Source: Citrobacter freundii ATCC 8090 = MTCC 1658 = NBRC 12681
GTDB lineage: Bacteria > Pseudomonadota > Gammaproteobacteria > Enterobacterales > Enterobacteriaceae
Direction of reading: 5' to 3'
Assembly: GCF_011064845.1 (NCBI RefSeq)
Contig: NZ_CP049015.1
Location: forward strand, 248,001 to 312,000
Length of the DNA: 64,000 bases
This document shows, one piece after another, positions 1 to 8,821 of the stretch (within the stretch, counting starts at the first letter, position 1; every line of letters starts with the position of its first letter). The notes below the pieces were generated by a model that saw only the letters and a list, made by a program, of their open reading frames with translations, had not been told where the DNA came from and searched no databases. The translations under genes were made by a program, and so were the position numbers.

Positions 1-429
1 GCGCTGTTTCACGATAGCTTCTTTACGCGTCCAGATGCGCCAGAACGCCGCCAGCTGTTGCTCCGGGTGTTCGGCTTCAACTTCAGCGTGTTCCCCAAGA
101 CTGAATACCGTATTTGCCAGCGTTTGCCAGTTATCGCGCGGGCGAATAACTTCAATATCGCAGCCGACTTCCCCTTCGTCGCTGAGCAGCAGGACGATGT
201 CATCGCCGCTATGGCTGAGATTGAACCACAGCGGCGTGTCGGCGGAAAAGGCCGGTTTTCCTTGCTCGCCATAGATGATGTTCGGTAATGGCGAAAGGGC
301 ATGGGAAAGCAGCACGCGACCAGCCAGCCAGCGCGCACGGCGAACACCTTGCGGCGCTTGCTCTTTCATCGCGGCAGGCAGTTCGCCAGCGCTTAAAACA
401 GAAACTTTCCCATGAACGATCCGGTACAT
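1..429 (-). CDS. acpT: 4'-phosphopantetheinyl transferase AcpT (holo-ACP synthase 2), 3' end cut off by window
   Basis: The reading frame begins at ATG 429-427 on the minus strand (MYRIVHGKVS...) and runs off the left edge without a stop, so only the first 143 residues are present. Residues LWFNLSHSGDDI and EVGCDIEVIRPR are the two signature blocks of the Sfp/AcpT family, and WTRKEA near the cut is the third motif, which carries a Mg-binding Glu. Members transfer phosphopantetheine from CoA to a serine of a carrier protein. Gene order acpT-yhhT-yhhS matches E. coli, where the next gene leftwards is nikR. The start agrees with the E. coli protein from memory. Confidence 0.9.
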   Translation of the reverse strand, partial: MYRIVHGKVSVLSAGELPAAMKEQAPQGVRRARWLAGRVLLSHALSPLPNIIYGEQGKPAFSADTPLWFNLSHSGDDIVLLLSDEGEVGCDIEVIRPRDNWQTLANTVFSLGEHAEVEAEHPEQQLAAFWRIWTRKEAIVKQR

Positions 430-491
430 ATCAGGACTAACCTTTAGTAATAATGGGGTTGTGTACCACTCTTCACATGCTGTTTGCAAGT

Positions 492-1541
492 TTATCCCGG
501 TAATCGACTTTTGGGCCTGCCGGGTCCCAGTAAAATTGCCAGTTTGCTACCGCCTGTGGTCGTTTCCATCCAGATTTTACACACGCTGGTTAGCGGCACG
601 GAGAGCAGCATGCCTACCGGGCCGAGCAGCCATCCCCATACCAGCAAAGAGAGGAAGACGATAAGCGTCGATAATCCCAGCCGATGCCCCATCATGCGGG
701 GTTCGAGGATATTGCCAATAACCATATGCACCACCAGGAACAGCGCACCAACCAGTACGCATTCGTAAATGCCGTTGAACAGCAGCGCCTGGATCATGGG
801 CGGGATGGCGGAAATGACCGAGCCAATGTTGGGCACGTAGTTTAGCAGGAAGGCCAGCACGCCCCACATCAGAGCAAACTGAATCCCCATCAGCGCCAGA
901 CCCAGCCAGATAATGGCACCGGTCCATAAGCTGAGCAACGTTTTCAGTGCCAGATAGTGAGATACGCCCTTGAGCGCCCGATGCAGCCCCGCAATATGGA
1001 TTTGTGGGTTGTTCAGCGAAAAGCGCAGCTTATAAGGAACATGACGTACCTCAAACAGCATAAAGACGACCGTCATCACCAGCAGAACGACGCTGGCCAT
1101 GGCGCCGGAAAGACTTGTCATCAGCGTGGTGGTGAAGGTCATTATTTTGTCGGAGTCCATGCGTTGTAGCATGCGCTCCGGGGACATATGCAGATTTAAA
1201 AAGGGAACCATCTCTTGCAGATGCAGGACCTTACGTGTCAGCTCCTTGTTGTATTTGGGTAGCATGGCCATGAATTCCGTAATCGAAGACGCGAGGACGC
1301 CGATAAGTGCCGTGAGGACGAACAGCATCACCACCACTACGAGCGTAATGGCAACCGGGCGACGTACTCCCCGGCGAATAAACCAGGCGACCAGCGGATT
1401 CAATACAATGGCAAAAAAGAGGGCCAGCAGCAGTTGCACAATGATATCCGCCGCGGCATGAATACCGGCGAGGATCACCACCAAAGCAGCCAGTTTGAGT
1501 AAAATGTGCAAACCCGTTTTATCGGGCTGAGCGGTTGTCAT
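492..1541 (-). CDS. yhhT: AI-2E/PerM (UPF0118) family permease YhhT
   Basis: A 349-residue multi-spanning inner-membrane protein of the PerM/AI-2E exporter superfamily; the substrate of YhhT is not established. Hydrophobic segments fill the N-terminal ~80 residues (LLKLAALVVILAGIHAAADI and following) and the C-terminal half, separated by a charged stretch around the LHMSPERML block. A longer frame opens at 1751, but I chose ATG 1541 because an AGGAAG ribosome site sits just upstream and the resulting protein begins MTTAQPDKTG like its E. coli counterpart. The upstream extension would overlap the divergent yhhS start. The two genes share a short divergent promoter region of about 130 bases. 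Confidence 0.88.
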   Translation of the reverse strand: MTTAQPDKTGLHILLKLAALVVILAGIHAAADIIVQLLLALFFAIVLNPLVAWFIRRGVRRPVAITLVVVVMLFVLTALIGVLASSITEFMAMLPKYNKELTRKVLHLQEMVPFLNLHMSPERMLQRMDSDKIMTFTTTLMTSLSGAMASVVLLVMTVVFMLFEVRHVPYKLRFSLNNPQIHIAGLHRALKGVSHYLALKTLLSLWTGAIIWLGLALMGIQFALMWGVLAFLLNYVPNIGSVISAIPPMIQALLFNGIYECVLVGALFLVVHMVIGNILEPRMMGHRLGLSTLIVFLSLLVWGWLLGPVGMLLSVPLTSVCKIWMETTTGGSKLAILLGPGRPKSRLPG

Positions 1542-1674
1542 ATTTTCTTCCTGTTTGCGTTTTTGCATTAAGTGTAGCGGCTGGCTTGCGGCTGAGATTC
1601 CTAAACTGACTGCTGATTTCTGCGCGGCAACATGGTAGAAATGAAACACTGTTGTGAAAACGTGGTGACCCTCC

Positions 1675-2892
1675 ATGCCCGAACCCGTCGCTGAACCGAC
1701 GCTGAGCGGTTTACGCCTTAACCTGCGCATTGTCTCTGTGGTGATGTTCAACTTCGCCAGCTATCTGACCATCGGCCTGCCGCTCGCGGTATTGCCGGGC
1801 TACGTCCACGATGTGATGGGGTTCAGCGCCTTCTGGGCTGGGCTGGTTATCAGCCTGCAATATTTCGCTACGCTGCTGAGCCGTCCGCATGCCGGTCGCT
1901 ATGCCGACCTGCTGGGGCCAAAGAAAATTGTGGTATTCGGGCTATGTGGCTGCTTTTTAAGTGGTCTGGGCTATTTGCTGGCAGGATCAACGAACGGCTG
2001 GCCGTTGGCTAGTCTGCTGCTGCTGTGTCTGGGGCGGGTGATTCTCGGAATTGGGCAGAGCTTTGCCGGAACTGGCTCTACGCTGTGGGGCGTGGGGGTA
2101 GTTGGCTCAATGCACATCGGACGGGTGATTTCCTGGAATGGCATCGTGACCTATGGCGCGATGGCGATAGGCGCGCCGCTGGGCGTTCTGTTTTATGCCT
2201 GGGGGGGCTTACAGGGGCTGGCGCTGACCGTGATGGGCGTGGCGCTGGTGGCGATACTGCTGTCGCTCCCTCGTCCTGCGGTGAAGGCCAGCAAAGGCAA
2301 ACCGTTGCCGTTTCGCGCGGTGCTCGGGCGCGTCTGGTTGTACGGTATGGCGCTGGCGCTGGCCTCCGCTGGATTTGGGGTGATCGCCACGTTTATTACC
2401 CTGTTTTATGATGCCAAAGGCTGGGACGGCGCAGCTTTCGCGCTGACGCTTTTTAGCTGCACATTTGTCGGCACTCGACTGTTGTTCCCAAATGGTATCA
2501 ACCGTTTAGGCGGGCTGAATGTGGCGATGATCTGCTTTAGCGTCGAGATTGTCGGGCTGCTGCTGGTCGGGATGGCTTCCATGCCGTGGATGGCGAAAAT
2601 CGGCGTTCTGCTGGCTGGGGCTGGGTTCTCACTGGTTTTCCCGGCGCTGGGCGTGGTAGCGGTAAAAGCTGTCCCGCAGCAAAATCAGGGCGCTGCGCTG
2701 GCGACCTACACGGTGTTTATGGATTTATCGCTGGGGGTTACCGGGCCGCTGGCCGGGTTGATAATGACGTGGGCGGGCGTGCCGGTTATCTATCTGGCGG
2801 CAGCTGGGCTGGTGGCGGTGGCGTTATTGCTGACATGGCGGCTAAAAAAACGGCCTCAGGTGGTGTCACCGGAGGCCGCGTCATCGTCTTAA
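1675..2892 (+). CDS. yhhS: Major facilitator superfamily transporter YhhS
   Basis: A 405-residue, 12-helix MFS permease. The cytoplasmic loop 2-3 motif appears as RPHAGRYADLLGPKK, the variant of G-x-x-x-D-R-x-G-R-R expected for this family, and LGRVILGIGQSFAGTGS marks helix 4. Length and sequence match E. coli YhhS over the full protein. The true substrate is unknown. It is divergent from yhhT and convergent with dcrB, whose stop lies only three bases beyond. A long alternative frame inside (2025-2411) is an overlap artefact of the GC-rich coding sequence. Confidence 0.9.
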   Translation: MPEPVAEPTLSGLRLNLRIVSVVMFNFASYLTIGLPLAVLPGYVHDVMGFSAFWAGLVISLQYFATLLSRPHAGRYADLLGPKKIVVFGLCGCFLSGLGYLLAGSTNGWPLASLLLLCLGRVILGIGQSFAGTGSTLWGVGVVGSMHIGRVISWNGIVTYGAMAIGAPLGVLFYAWGGLQGLALTVMGVALVAILLSLPRPAVKASKGKPLPFRAVLGRVWLYGMALALASAGFGVIATFITLFYDAKGWDGAAFALTLFSCTFVGTRLLFPNGINRLGGLNVAMICFSVEIVGLLLVGMASMPWMAKIGVLLAGAGFSLVFPALGVVAVKAVPQQNQGAALATYTVFMDLSLGVTGPLAGLIMTWAGVPVIYLAAAGLVAVALLLTWRLKKRPQVVSPEAASSS

Positions 2893-2895
2893 CCG

Positions 2896-3453
2896 TTACT
2901 GGATAACCAGCGTGTTAATGATGTTTTCTGCGGTAGTCTGCGCTTTTTGCTGATCGTCAGCAGGCAGCGTGATTTGCAGGGTCAGCAGTTGATTGTCCAC
3001 TTTACCCAGCACTACGGAAGAGTAAGCGGTCTGGCCTTTGGCTGAGATGATGCTGTCTAACTGCTGCAGCGTGTGGCCTTTCAGCTCAATAGATTTATTG
3101 GTGACGACCTGCAGCTGCGGGTCGCGGCTACGCTGCTGATCTTCCAGACGTTTTGCCAGCACAGCCAGGTCTTCGTTGGTGTTGTCGCCAACAATCACAA
3201 TCACCGCTTTCTGGCCGGTTGCGTCAGAATAGACGTGCATATTGTTCGCCTGGGTGCCCAGCTTGCCGCTCTGATCGGTCATATCCGCTGGCAGGGAAAA
3301 ACTGAGTTTGCCGTCCAGCAGGCTGACCGGTTGTCCGCTGGCGCTACTTTCTGCGGCAGCACCCTCTGCTGGCGCTTTTGTATCGCTATTATCACAGGCT
3401 GCAAGCCCCATAACCAGCAGGCCAATACCGACATATTTAACCAGATTGCGCAT
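2896..3453 (-). CDS. dcrB: Envelope lipoprotein DcrB
   Basis: A 185-residue lipoprotein. The signal peptide [20 protein letters not shown] ends in a clear LAAC lipobox, with the lipidated cysteine at residue 20. The mature part begins with a low-complexity Ala/Ser-rich linker, then a compact alpha/beta domain ([14 protein letters not shown] onward). In E. coli DcrB is needed for uptake of phage C1/C6 DNA and supports envelope integrity; its biochemical role is unresolved. The start at 3453 is preferred to the upstream in-frame ATG at 3507 because it places the signal peptide at the N-terminus. The last codon ends next to the convergent yhhS stop. Confidence 0.9.
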   Translation of the reverse strand: MRNLVKYVGIGLLVMGLAACDNSDTKAPAEGAAAESSASGQPVSLLDGKLSFSLPADMTDQSGKLGTQANNMHVYSDATGQKAVIVIVGDNTNEDLAVLAKRLEDQQRSRDPQLQVVTNKSIELKGHTLQQLDSIISAKGQTAYSSVVLGKVDNQLLTLQITLPADDQQKAQTTAENIINTLVIQ

Positions 3454-3525
3454 TGACTTCTTCCTTTCGATAAACGGCCATAACGGCTCATTCGTCCATC
3501 TTATCACAACTCGGAAAATGAACCT

Positions 3526-4191
3526 TTAACTCGTCTGCAATGCAGCGATTTCGGATTTATCTGCCAGCCTTTTCAGCAACATATTCAGCAGCACGCCGTA
3601 CATCGGCAGGAAGAAAATAATGCTGATCAGCACCTTGAAACAGTAATCGACCAGCGCGATTTCCATCCAGTGCTCGGCCATGAAGGCATCCGGGCTACGC
3701 CAGAAAGCGATAAAGAAGAAGGCCAACGTATCGCTGATATTGCCAAATAGCGTGGACGCTGTCGGTGCCAGCCACCAACGACGGTTCTGGCGCAGGCGGT
3801 TAAAGACGTGCACATCCAGAATTTGTCCCAGCGCGTAAGCCATAAAGCTGGCGGCGGCGATACGGGCAACAAACAGGTTAAAGTGCAGCAGTGCGCCAAA
3901 TCCCTGCCACGATCCCATATAAAACAGGGACGAAACGACATAGGAGATCAGCAACGCGGGGATCATCACCGCAAAGATGATACGTCGAGCCAGCGGCGCG
4001 CCAAAAATACGCACGGTCAGGTCGGTCGCGAGGAAAATAAACGGAAAGCTAAATGCGCCCCATGTGGTATGGAAACCAAAAATGGAGATTGGAAGCTGCA
4101 CCAGATAGTTGCTGGAGGTGATCACCAGCAGATGAAATAGCGATAGCCAGAACAACGCTTTTACGCGCTGAGTTTGTGTAAACGGAGTCAT
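3526..4191 (-). CDS. yhhQ: Queuosine precursor transporter YhhQ
   Basis: A 221-residue membrane protein of the vitamin-uptake transporter (VUT/ECF-like, DUF165) family. Established work on E. coli YhhQ shows uptake of preQ0/preQ1, the precursors of the tRNA modification queuosine. Six hydrophobic segments are visible, with the family blocks NYLVQLPISIFGFHTTWGAF and TLFGNISDTLAFFF. I start at 4191 (MTPFTQTQRVKALFW), which gives the E. coli length; an in-frame ATG 18 codons upstream adds an unrelated tail. No preQ1 riboswitch is evident in the short leader. tusA, the next gene, is also a tRNA-modification gene, transcribed divergently. Confidence 0.9.
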   Translation of the reverse strand: MTPFTQTQRVKALFWLSLFHLLVITSSNYLVQLPISIFGFHTTWGAFSFPFIFLATDLTVRIFGAPLARRIIFAVMIPALLISYVVSSLFYMGSWQGFGALLHFNLFVARIAAASFMAYALGQILDVHVFNRLRQNRRWWLAPTASTLFGNISDTLAFFFIAFWRSPDAFMAEHWMEIALVDYCFKVLISIIFFLPMYGVLLNMLLKRLADKSEIAALQTS

Positions 4192-4359
4192 ATTGTGACC
4201 TTTTTGTTGGATGGGGTGAGGGAACCCAATAAAAAACCGTCGCATGATACTGCTTTAAGAGCACATTGCAATGGTTGTTTTTCACGCAATCGTTAACCTG
4301 ATTGGCTTACGCCACAACAGAGCGTAAAATAACGCCGTTTTTGTATGAATGAGACGACG

Positions 4360-4605
4360 ATGAGCGACCTGTTTACTTCCCCCGACCATACTCTTGATGC
4401 CCAGGGACTGCGCTGCCCGGAACCGGTGATGATGGTGCGTAAAACCGTACGTGGCATGCAGGCCGGTGAAACACTGCTGATTGTCGCCGACGATCCGGCA
4501 ACAACCCGCGATATTCCTGGCTTCTGTACCTTTATGGAGCATGAGCTGGTGGCCAAAGAGACCGACTCGCTGCCGTACCGCTATCTGCTGCGTAAAGGTC
4601 ACTAG
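4360..4605 (+). CDS. tusA: Sulfur carrier protein TusA (SirA)
   Basis: An 81-residue sulfur-relay protein that receives persulfide sulfur from IscS and passes it to TusBCD-TusE for 2-thiolation of U34 in Lys/Glu/Gln tRNAs by MnmA. The active cysteine is Cys19 in the [14 protein letters not shown] motif that defines the TusA family, and [10 protein letters not shown] forms the C-terminal helix/strand block. An ATG five codons upstream (4345) is in frame, but the start at 4360 gives the conserved M-S-D-L-F N-terminus and length. It is monocistronic, followed by a BIME repeat and the convergent zntA. Confidence 0.93.
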   Translation: MSDLFTSPDHTLDAQGLRCPEPVMMVRKTVRGMQAGETLLIVADDPATTRDIPGFCTFMEHELVAKETDSLPYRYLLRKGH

Positions 4606-4613
4606 TTTTGTTT

Positions 4614-4695
4614 GCTGGATGGCGCTAACGCTTATCCGGCCTACAAAGAACGTGTAACCCGTAGGCCGGATAAGGCCACGCCGTCATCCGGCAAA
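4614..4695. repeat. BIME (paired REP palindromes) between tusA and zntA
   Basis: Two inverted REP units (cttatccggcctac and gtaggccggataag cores) separated by a short linker form a large potential hairpin in the space between the convergent tusA and zntA genes. Such elements are common between convergent enterobacterial genes and can protect mRNA 3' ends or bind DNA gyrase/IHF. This one probably also serves as the 3' end region for both transcripts (inference). Confidence 0.85.
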
Positions 4696-4698
4696 AAA

Positions 4699-6897
4699 CT
4701 ATCCTTTACGTAACAACCGCAGCGCGTTAGCGGTCACCAGTACCGTTGCCCCCGTATCGGCCAGCACTGCCAGCCACAATCCGGTTATCCCGAGCAGCGT
4801 GGTGACGAGGAAAATCCCCTTCAGGCCCAGCGCAATCGCAATGTTCTGGCGAATATTGGCGTGGGTGGCCCGCGCCAGTTGAATCATTTGCACCAGACCG
4901 CGCAGGCGGTTGTGGGTCAGGGCGGCATCGGCGGTTTCCAGCGCGACGTCGGTACCGCTTCCCATCGCAATGCCGATGGTAGCCGCTTTCATTGCCGGAG
5001 CATCGTTGATACCGTCGCCAACCATCGCCAGCGGCGATTGTCGGTTGAGATGGGTAACGGCCTGCACCTTATCTTCCGGCAAGAGTCCTGCTTTAAATTC
5101 GAGACCCAGTTCACCGGCAATGGCGGCCGCTGCACGCGGGTTATCACCGGTCAGGATCACGCCTTTCACGCCAATCTGATCAAGCTCGGCGATAGCGTTG
5201 CGAGCGTCGTCGCGCAGCGTGTCCTGTAGGGCCAGCACGCCGAGTACAGTATCGTTACGCAGCACCAGCACCACCGTTTGGCCCGCGCTTTCCAGCTCGC
5301 TTATCTGCCCGGCAAAGGCATCAGCAGGCTGCTTACCGGCGGCGCAAATCAGCACGCGCTCGCCGTCGACCAGCGCTTCAATTCCAGAGCCAACCAGAGC
5401 CCGTTGCTCTCTTGCGACAGGAATAGTCAGTTCGCGTGTTTGTGCTTCCCGGACAATCGCTTGTGCCAGCGGGTGTGTCGCACCTTGCTCTACTGCTGCC
5501 GCCAGTGCCAGCAGTTCAGCTTCACCAATACCGCTTGCCGGATGAATCGCTGTGACGCGCGGTTTACCGATGGTCAGGGTGCCGGTTTTATCAAACGCCA
5601 CCTGTGTGACTCTACCCAACTGTTCCAGCGCGGCACCGCCTTTGATTAACGCTCCACGACGCGCCGCGGCGGCAAGGCCAGAGGTAATGGCTGCGGGGGT
5701 TGAAATCACCAGTGCGCAAGGACAGCCAATCAACAGCAGCGTCAGTCCTTTATAAATCCACTCCTGCCAGGATGCGGCAAACAGCAGCGGCGGTACGAGG
5801 GTGACCAGCAACGCAACCGCCATAATGGCTGGAGTGTAAATTCGACTGAAACGGTCAATAAAGCGCTCAATGGGGGCGCGACGTTCTTCCGCTTCTTCAA
5901 TCAGCTTCAGAATACGATCAATGGCGCTGGCGCCCGGTTCGGAGAGCACTTCCAGCGTAACCAGACGGTCCACGCTGGTGGCACCTGCCGGGACTTTCTC
6001 GCCGGTGGCGCGTTCAACCGGGATCGATTCGCCGGTCAGGGCGCTTTCATCAAAGCTGGCAAAACCGGAAACCAGTTTGCCGTCGGCAGGTAAACGCCCA
6101 CCCGCGGCAACTTCAATAACATCGCCAGGCCGGAGGGTATTGATAGCCACCTCTTCGCGCTCGCCGTTACGCAGGCGCGTGGCGGTTTCCGGTTTGAGCG
6201 CCATCAGTGCGCTGACCCCTTTACGGGCACGGCTGGCGGCCCATCCTTCCAGGCGTTCGCCAATTAAAAACAGCAGCAGCACCATGGCGGCTTCCGCCGT
6301 CGCGCCGATAAACAGTGCACCAATGGCGGCCACGCTCATCAATGTTTCAATGGCAAAGTAGCTGCCGGTTTTCATCAGACGCAGGGCCTGACGGGCAATG
6401 GGATACAGACCGACCAGCGTGGTGGCGATAAACGCTATCTGACCGAAGGGATGATTGAACTGCTCCAGCCCCCAGCTAATCGCCATCATGATAATCAGCG
6501 AAATCAGCGGTAGGTTTTCTTTAAAACGTGACTCGGGGGCGGCGTCCGTCGCGTGCTCATCGCGCAGGGTATAGCCTGCTTTTTGCACCGCGTTTTCAAC
6601 TTGCTGGCGGATATCGGAACCGGCATCGACCACCAGTTTTTCAGTGGCGAACAGAACCTGGACCTGGTTGACGCCGCTGACCTGGCGGACCGCATTCTCT
6701 ACTTTGCGGGCGCAGGCTGCACAGTCCATGCCCGCCACTTTCCAAGAATAGCGGGTACCTAGTACGGTATCGGATACGGGCGGTGTAGTGGAGCAGCTTC
6801 CTTCGCAGCAGCAGTCATCCGCCTTTTGTGGCGCAGGCGCTGGCTTGAAAGAAGAAAATTGTGGGGCCTTTTTGCCACTGGTATCAGGTGTCGACAT
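4699..6897 (-). CDS. zntA: Zn(II)/Cd(II)/Pb(II)-translocating P1B-type ATPase ZntA
   Basis: A 732-residue inner-membrane metal exporter. The N-terminus carries a Cys-rich DCCCEGSC patch (Cys29-31) and a heavy-metal-associated domain with GMDCAAC (Cys59, Cys62). The TGES actuator motif (ALTGESIPVE), the CPC transport motif (IGCPCALVIS), the phosphorylation site DKTGTLT, the HP motif (ATHPLAQAI) and the hinge GDGINDAPA follow in normal order. All residues needed for activity are present. I start at MSTPDTSGKK (6897), the family start, rather than at 6966, because 6966 lies upstream of the promoter elements. It is controlled by ZntR at the adjacent operator. Confidence 0.96.
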   Translation of the reverse strand: MSTPDTSGKKAPQFSSFKPAPAPQKADDCCCEGSCSTTPPVSDTVLGTRYSWKVAGMDCAACARKVENAVRQVSGVNQVQVLFATEKLVVDAGSDIRQQVENAVQKAGYTLRDEHATDAAPESRFKENLPLISLIIMMAISWGLEQFNHPFGQIAFIATTLVGLYPIARQALRLMKTGSYFAIETLMSVAAIGALFIGATAEAAMVLLLFLIGERLEGWAASRARKGVSALMALKPETATRLRNGEREEVAINTLRPGDVIEVAAGGRLPADGKLVSGFASFDESALTGESIPVERATGEKVPAGATSVDRLVTLEVLSEPGASAIDRILKLIEEAEERRAPIERFIDRFSRIYTPAIMAVALLVTLVPPLLFAASWQEWIYKGLTLLLIGCPCALVISTPAAITSGLAAAARRGALIKGGAALEQLGRVTQVAFDKTGTLTIGKPRVTAIHPASGIGEAELLALAAAVEQGATHPLAQAIVREAQTRELTIPVAREQRALVGSGIEALVDGERVLICAAGKQPADAFAGQISELESAGQTVVLVLRNDTVLGVLALQDTLRDDARNAIAELDQIGVKGVILTGDNPRAAAAIAGELGLEFKAGLLPEDKVQAVTHLNRQSPLAMVGDGINDAPAMKAATIGIAMGSGTDVALETADAALTHNRLRGLVQMIQLARATHANIRQNIAIALGLKGIFLVTTLLGITGLWLAVLADTGATVLVTANALRLLRKG

Positions 6898-6902
6898 GGC
6901 AT

Positions 6903-6937
6903 CCTCCGGTTGATAATCATTTCGTATTAACCGGAGG
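6903..6937 (-). promoter_or_regulatory. zntA leader hairpin covering the ribosome-binding site
   Basis: Nine bases at 6929-6937 (AACCGGAGG on the plus strand) are exactly complementary to 6903-6911. Read on the zntA mRNA, the right-hand arm at 6911-6903 is AACCGGAGG, which contains the Shine-Dalgarno sequence six bases before the ATG. The hairpin would bury it. The loop is 17 bases and AT-rich. The structure is seen directly; a regulatory effect is inference. Confidence 0.6.
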
Positions 6938-6966
6938 ATACACTCTGGAGTCGACTCCAGAGTCAA
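6935..6966 (-). promoter_or_regulatory. zntA promoter with ZntR operator
   Basis: On the minus strand TTGACT (-35, 6966-6961) and TATCCT (-10, 6940-6935) are separated by 20 bases, the overlong spacing typical of MerR-family activated promoters. The spacer region is a perfect 22-base palindrome (6942-6963) centred on GTCGAC, the known ZntR-binding pattern. Zn-bound ZntR would untwist this spacer to activate transcription. The -35 element begins only five bases from the yhhN stop codon. Confidence 0.92.
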
Positions 6967-6971
6967 GCGTT

Positions 6972-7598
6972 TTAAAGATACAACGAACGAACAATCAGGA
7001 AATGTCCGGCGAAGTAGCAGGCGGCGGCAATGGCGTTATCGGCGCGAAAGCGACGACGGTAATGGCTACCCAGCCAGACAATATTGCCGATGAACAGGAG
7101 CGATGCGCCCATAAATGCCGACAGCGCCGGAGCGGTCGGGCGGAAGAACCACAGCTCACCGGCCATCCAGACCATCATCAGCGTGATGCCAATAAAGGTG
7201 CAGATAGCGACACGCAGCTCTTCCAGACGCGTCCAGATCACGGCGATCAGCAACGCCCCCAGTACCACCAGCACCAACGGCAAAGGCCAGAAGAATGACA
7301 GCGTCATTTGGCTGGCGAAGTAAATGGTATACAGCAGATGCGACAGGAAGAATGCCCCAACTGCGTACAGCAGGCGTTGGCGCGGCAATAGCGTCAGCGC
7401 GTCGCCCAGCAGCGAGGCCAGCAGACCAGCCAGTACCAGGTAACTGATAGCGTTAAACATTGGCGCCTGCCAGGCCAGCAGCGCCAGCAGGAGTAACGTC
7501 AGGGGTTTAAAGACCCAGCGTTGCCAGGCGGGCCCACGATAGGAAGCATCCACGAACAACCATGCGGAAAGGCAGACAGCGATAAACGACCAAAGCAT
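6972..7598 (-). CDS. yhhN: YhhN family (TMEM86-like) membrane protein
   Basis: A 208-residue, eight-helix protein of the YhhN/TMEM86 family; human TMEM86B is a lysoplasmalogenase, but no activity is assigned for the enterobacterial protein. The family block [23 protein letters not shown] is visible around residues 65-87, with conserved Asp66. It ends immediately upstream of the zntA promoter on the same strand, so read-through into zntA is possible, but zntA has its own regulated promoter. Confidence 0.88.
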   Translation of the reverse strand: MLWSFIAVCLSAWLFVDASYRGPAWQRWVFKPLTLLLLALLAWQAPMFNAISYLVLAGLLASLLGDALTLLPRQRLLYAVGAFFLSHLLYTIYFASQMTLSFFWPLPLVLVVLGALLIAVIWTRLEELRVAICTFIGITLMMVWMAGELWFFRPTAPALSAFMGASLLFIGNIVWLGSHYRRRFRADNAIAAACYFAGHFLIVRSLYL

Positions 7599-7739
7599 CT
7601 TAGTTCCTTGAATTCGTTATTTTTTCGTAAGCGGGGTGCTTACGGCTCTACTGTCCAGTGTAGAGGTCGACACTGCCAGATGACAACACCATAACGGGCA
7701 ATGTATGCTTATTTCCGCATTTTCTGATGGGTTAATACT

Positions 7740-8099
7740 ATGAGCAAACCACCACTTTTTTTCATTGTTATCATTATCTTAATTGTTGTCGCCGCGTCGT
7801 TTCGCTTTGTTCAGCAGCGGCGTGAAAAAGCCGATAATGATGCGGCGCCGCTGGTGCAAAAGCAGGTGGTGGTGAGTAACAAACGGGAAAAACCGCTTAA
7901 CGATCGACGATCCCGTCAACAGGAAGTGAGCCCGGCGGGAACCAGCATGCGCTATGAAGCCAGCTTTAAGCCACAAAACGGCGGCCTGGAGCAGACGTTT
8001 CGTCTGGATGCTCAGCAGTACCATGCGCTAACGGTCGGGGATAAAGGCACGCTAAGTTACAAAGGTTCGCGTTTTGAGGGGTTTACGCCGGTGCAATAA
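7740..8099 (+). CDS. yhhM: DUF2500 family protein YhhM
   Basis: A 119-residue protein with one N-terminal membrane helix (PLFFIVIIILIVVAASF, residues 5-21) followed by a basic stretch and a small beta-rich domain (LEQTFRLDAQQYHALTVGDKGTLSYKG). Length and sequence match E. coli YhhM; function is unknown. It is transcribed divergently from yhhN. In E. coli yhhL and rsmD follow directly; here the accessory Hcp module lies between them. Confidence 0.85.
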   Translation: MSKPPLFFIVIIILIVVAASFRFVQQRREKADNDAAPLVQKQVVVSNKREKPLNDRRSRQQEVSPAGTSMRYEASFKPQNGGLEQTFRLDAQQYHALTVGDKGTLSYKGSRFEGFTPVQ

Positions 8100-8106
8100 T
8101 GCCGAT

Positions 8107-8134
8107 CGGCGCTGTGTTTATCGCGTCAGCGCCG
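8107..8134 (+). terminator. Possible terminator hairpin after yhhM
   Basis: CGGCGCTG (8107-8114) pairs with CAGCGCCG (8127-8134), giving an 8-bp GC-rich stem just after the yhhM stop. The following bases (acaataaatttaaatt) are AT-rich but contain no clean T run, so intrinsic termination is plausible rather than certain. Confidence 0.4.
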
Positions 8135-8335
8135 ACAATAAATTTAAATTAAATATATAATGCTTATGAAGTATATTTTTTATTAATTTCTCGATAATTA
8201 TTTTGTAGGTTACATATTTATTGCTTACCTAAAAACATCGATTGCATCACTATTTTTCCACCCGCCTTTCACTATTCTGCTATTTCAACTTCATCGTATA
8301 TATAAATATTTTAAAAAATAGACTAAGGAATTTAT

Positions 8336-8815
8336 ATGGCGAATACAATGTGGCTGGCCTTAAATGGGCAGGCGCAGGGTTTGATTTCTGCTGGATGTGC
8401 TTCGGTAAGTTCAATCGGAAATAAATCACAACCTGCCCATCGTGACCAGATAATGGTAATGACAGTTAACCATGGCATGAGCCGGGTGCAAAATGTGAAC
8501 CATCAATGTTTGACATTTATTAAGCCGGTAGATAAATCCTCGCCTTTGTTAGGAAAAGCCATAACAGACAATGAAATATTGAGCTGTGAATTTAGCTTCT
8601 ATCGCACGAGTCCGGCGGGTTTAAACGAGTGTTATTACGTACTAAAACTTATCAATGCCAGAATATCCAGCATCCATTTGCAGGTGCCTCATACCATCGA
8701 TGACAGTGCGGGTCAGCCAGAAGAAATCATTGAACTGTCTTACGAGTCTATTTCCTGGGAACATCTTATTGCTGGAACCAGCGCATACAGCCTTTGGGAT
8801 GAGCGAATTTTTTAA
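8336..8815 (+). CDS. Hcp/TssD family type VI secretion tube-like protein (orphan)
   Basis: A 159-residue protein with the fold signature of Hcp: the early strand MWLALNGQAQGLISAG, the LTFIKPVDKSSPLLGKAI block, a central SCEFSFYR strand, YYVLKLINARISSI and the closing EEIIELSYESISWEH segment. Hcp hexamers form the tube of type VI secretion systems and also carry effectors in their lumen. No other tss gene is nearby, so this is an orphan copy that would depend on a secretion apparatus encoded elsewhere. The next gene starts six bases later with a shared AAGGAG site, so the two are probably translated together. AT content is higher than in the flanking yhh genes. A start at the internal ATG (residue 5) is possible. 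Confidence 0.85.
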   Translation: MANTMWLALNGQAQGLISAGCASVSSIGNKSQPAHRDQIMVMTVNHGMSRVQNVNHQCLTFIKPVDKSSPLLGKAITDNEILSCEFSFYRTSPAGLNECYYVLKLINARISSIHLQVPHTIDDSAGQPEEIIELSYESISWEHLIAGTSAYSLWDERIF

Positions 8816-8821
8816 GGAGCA

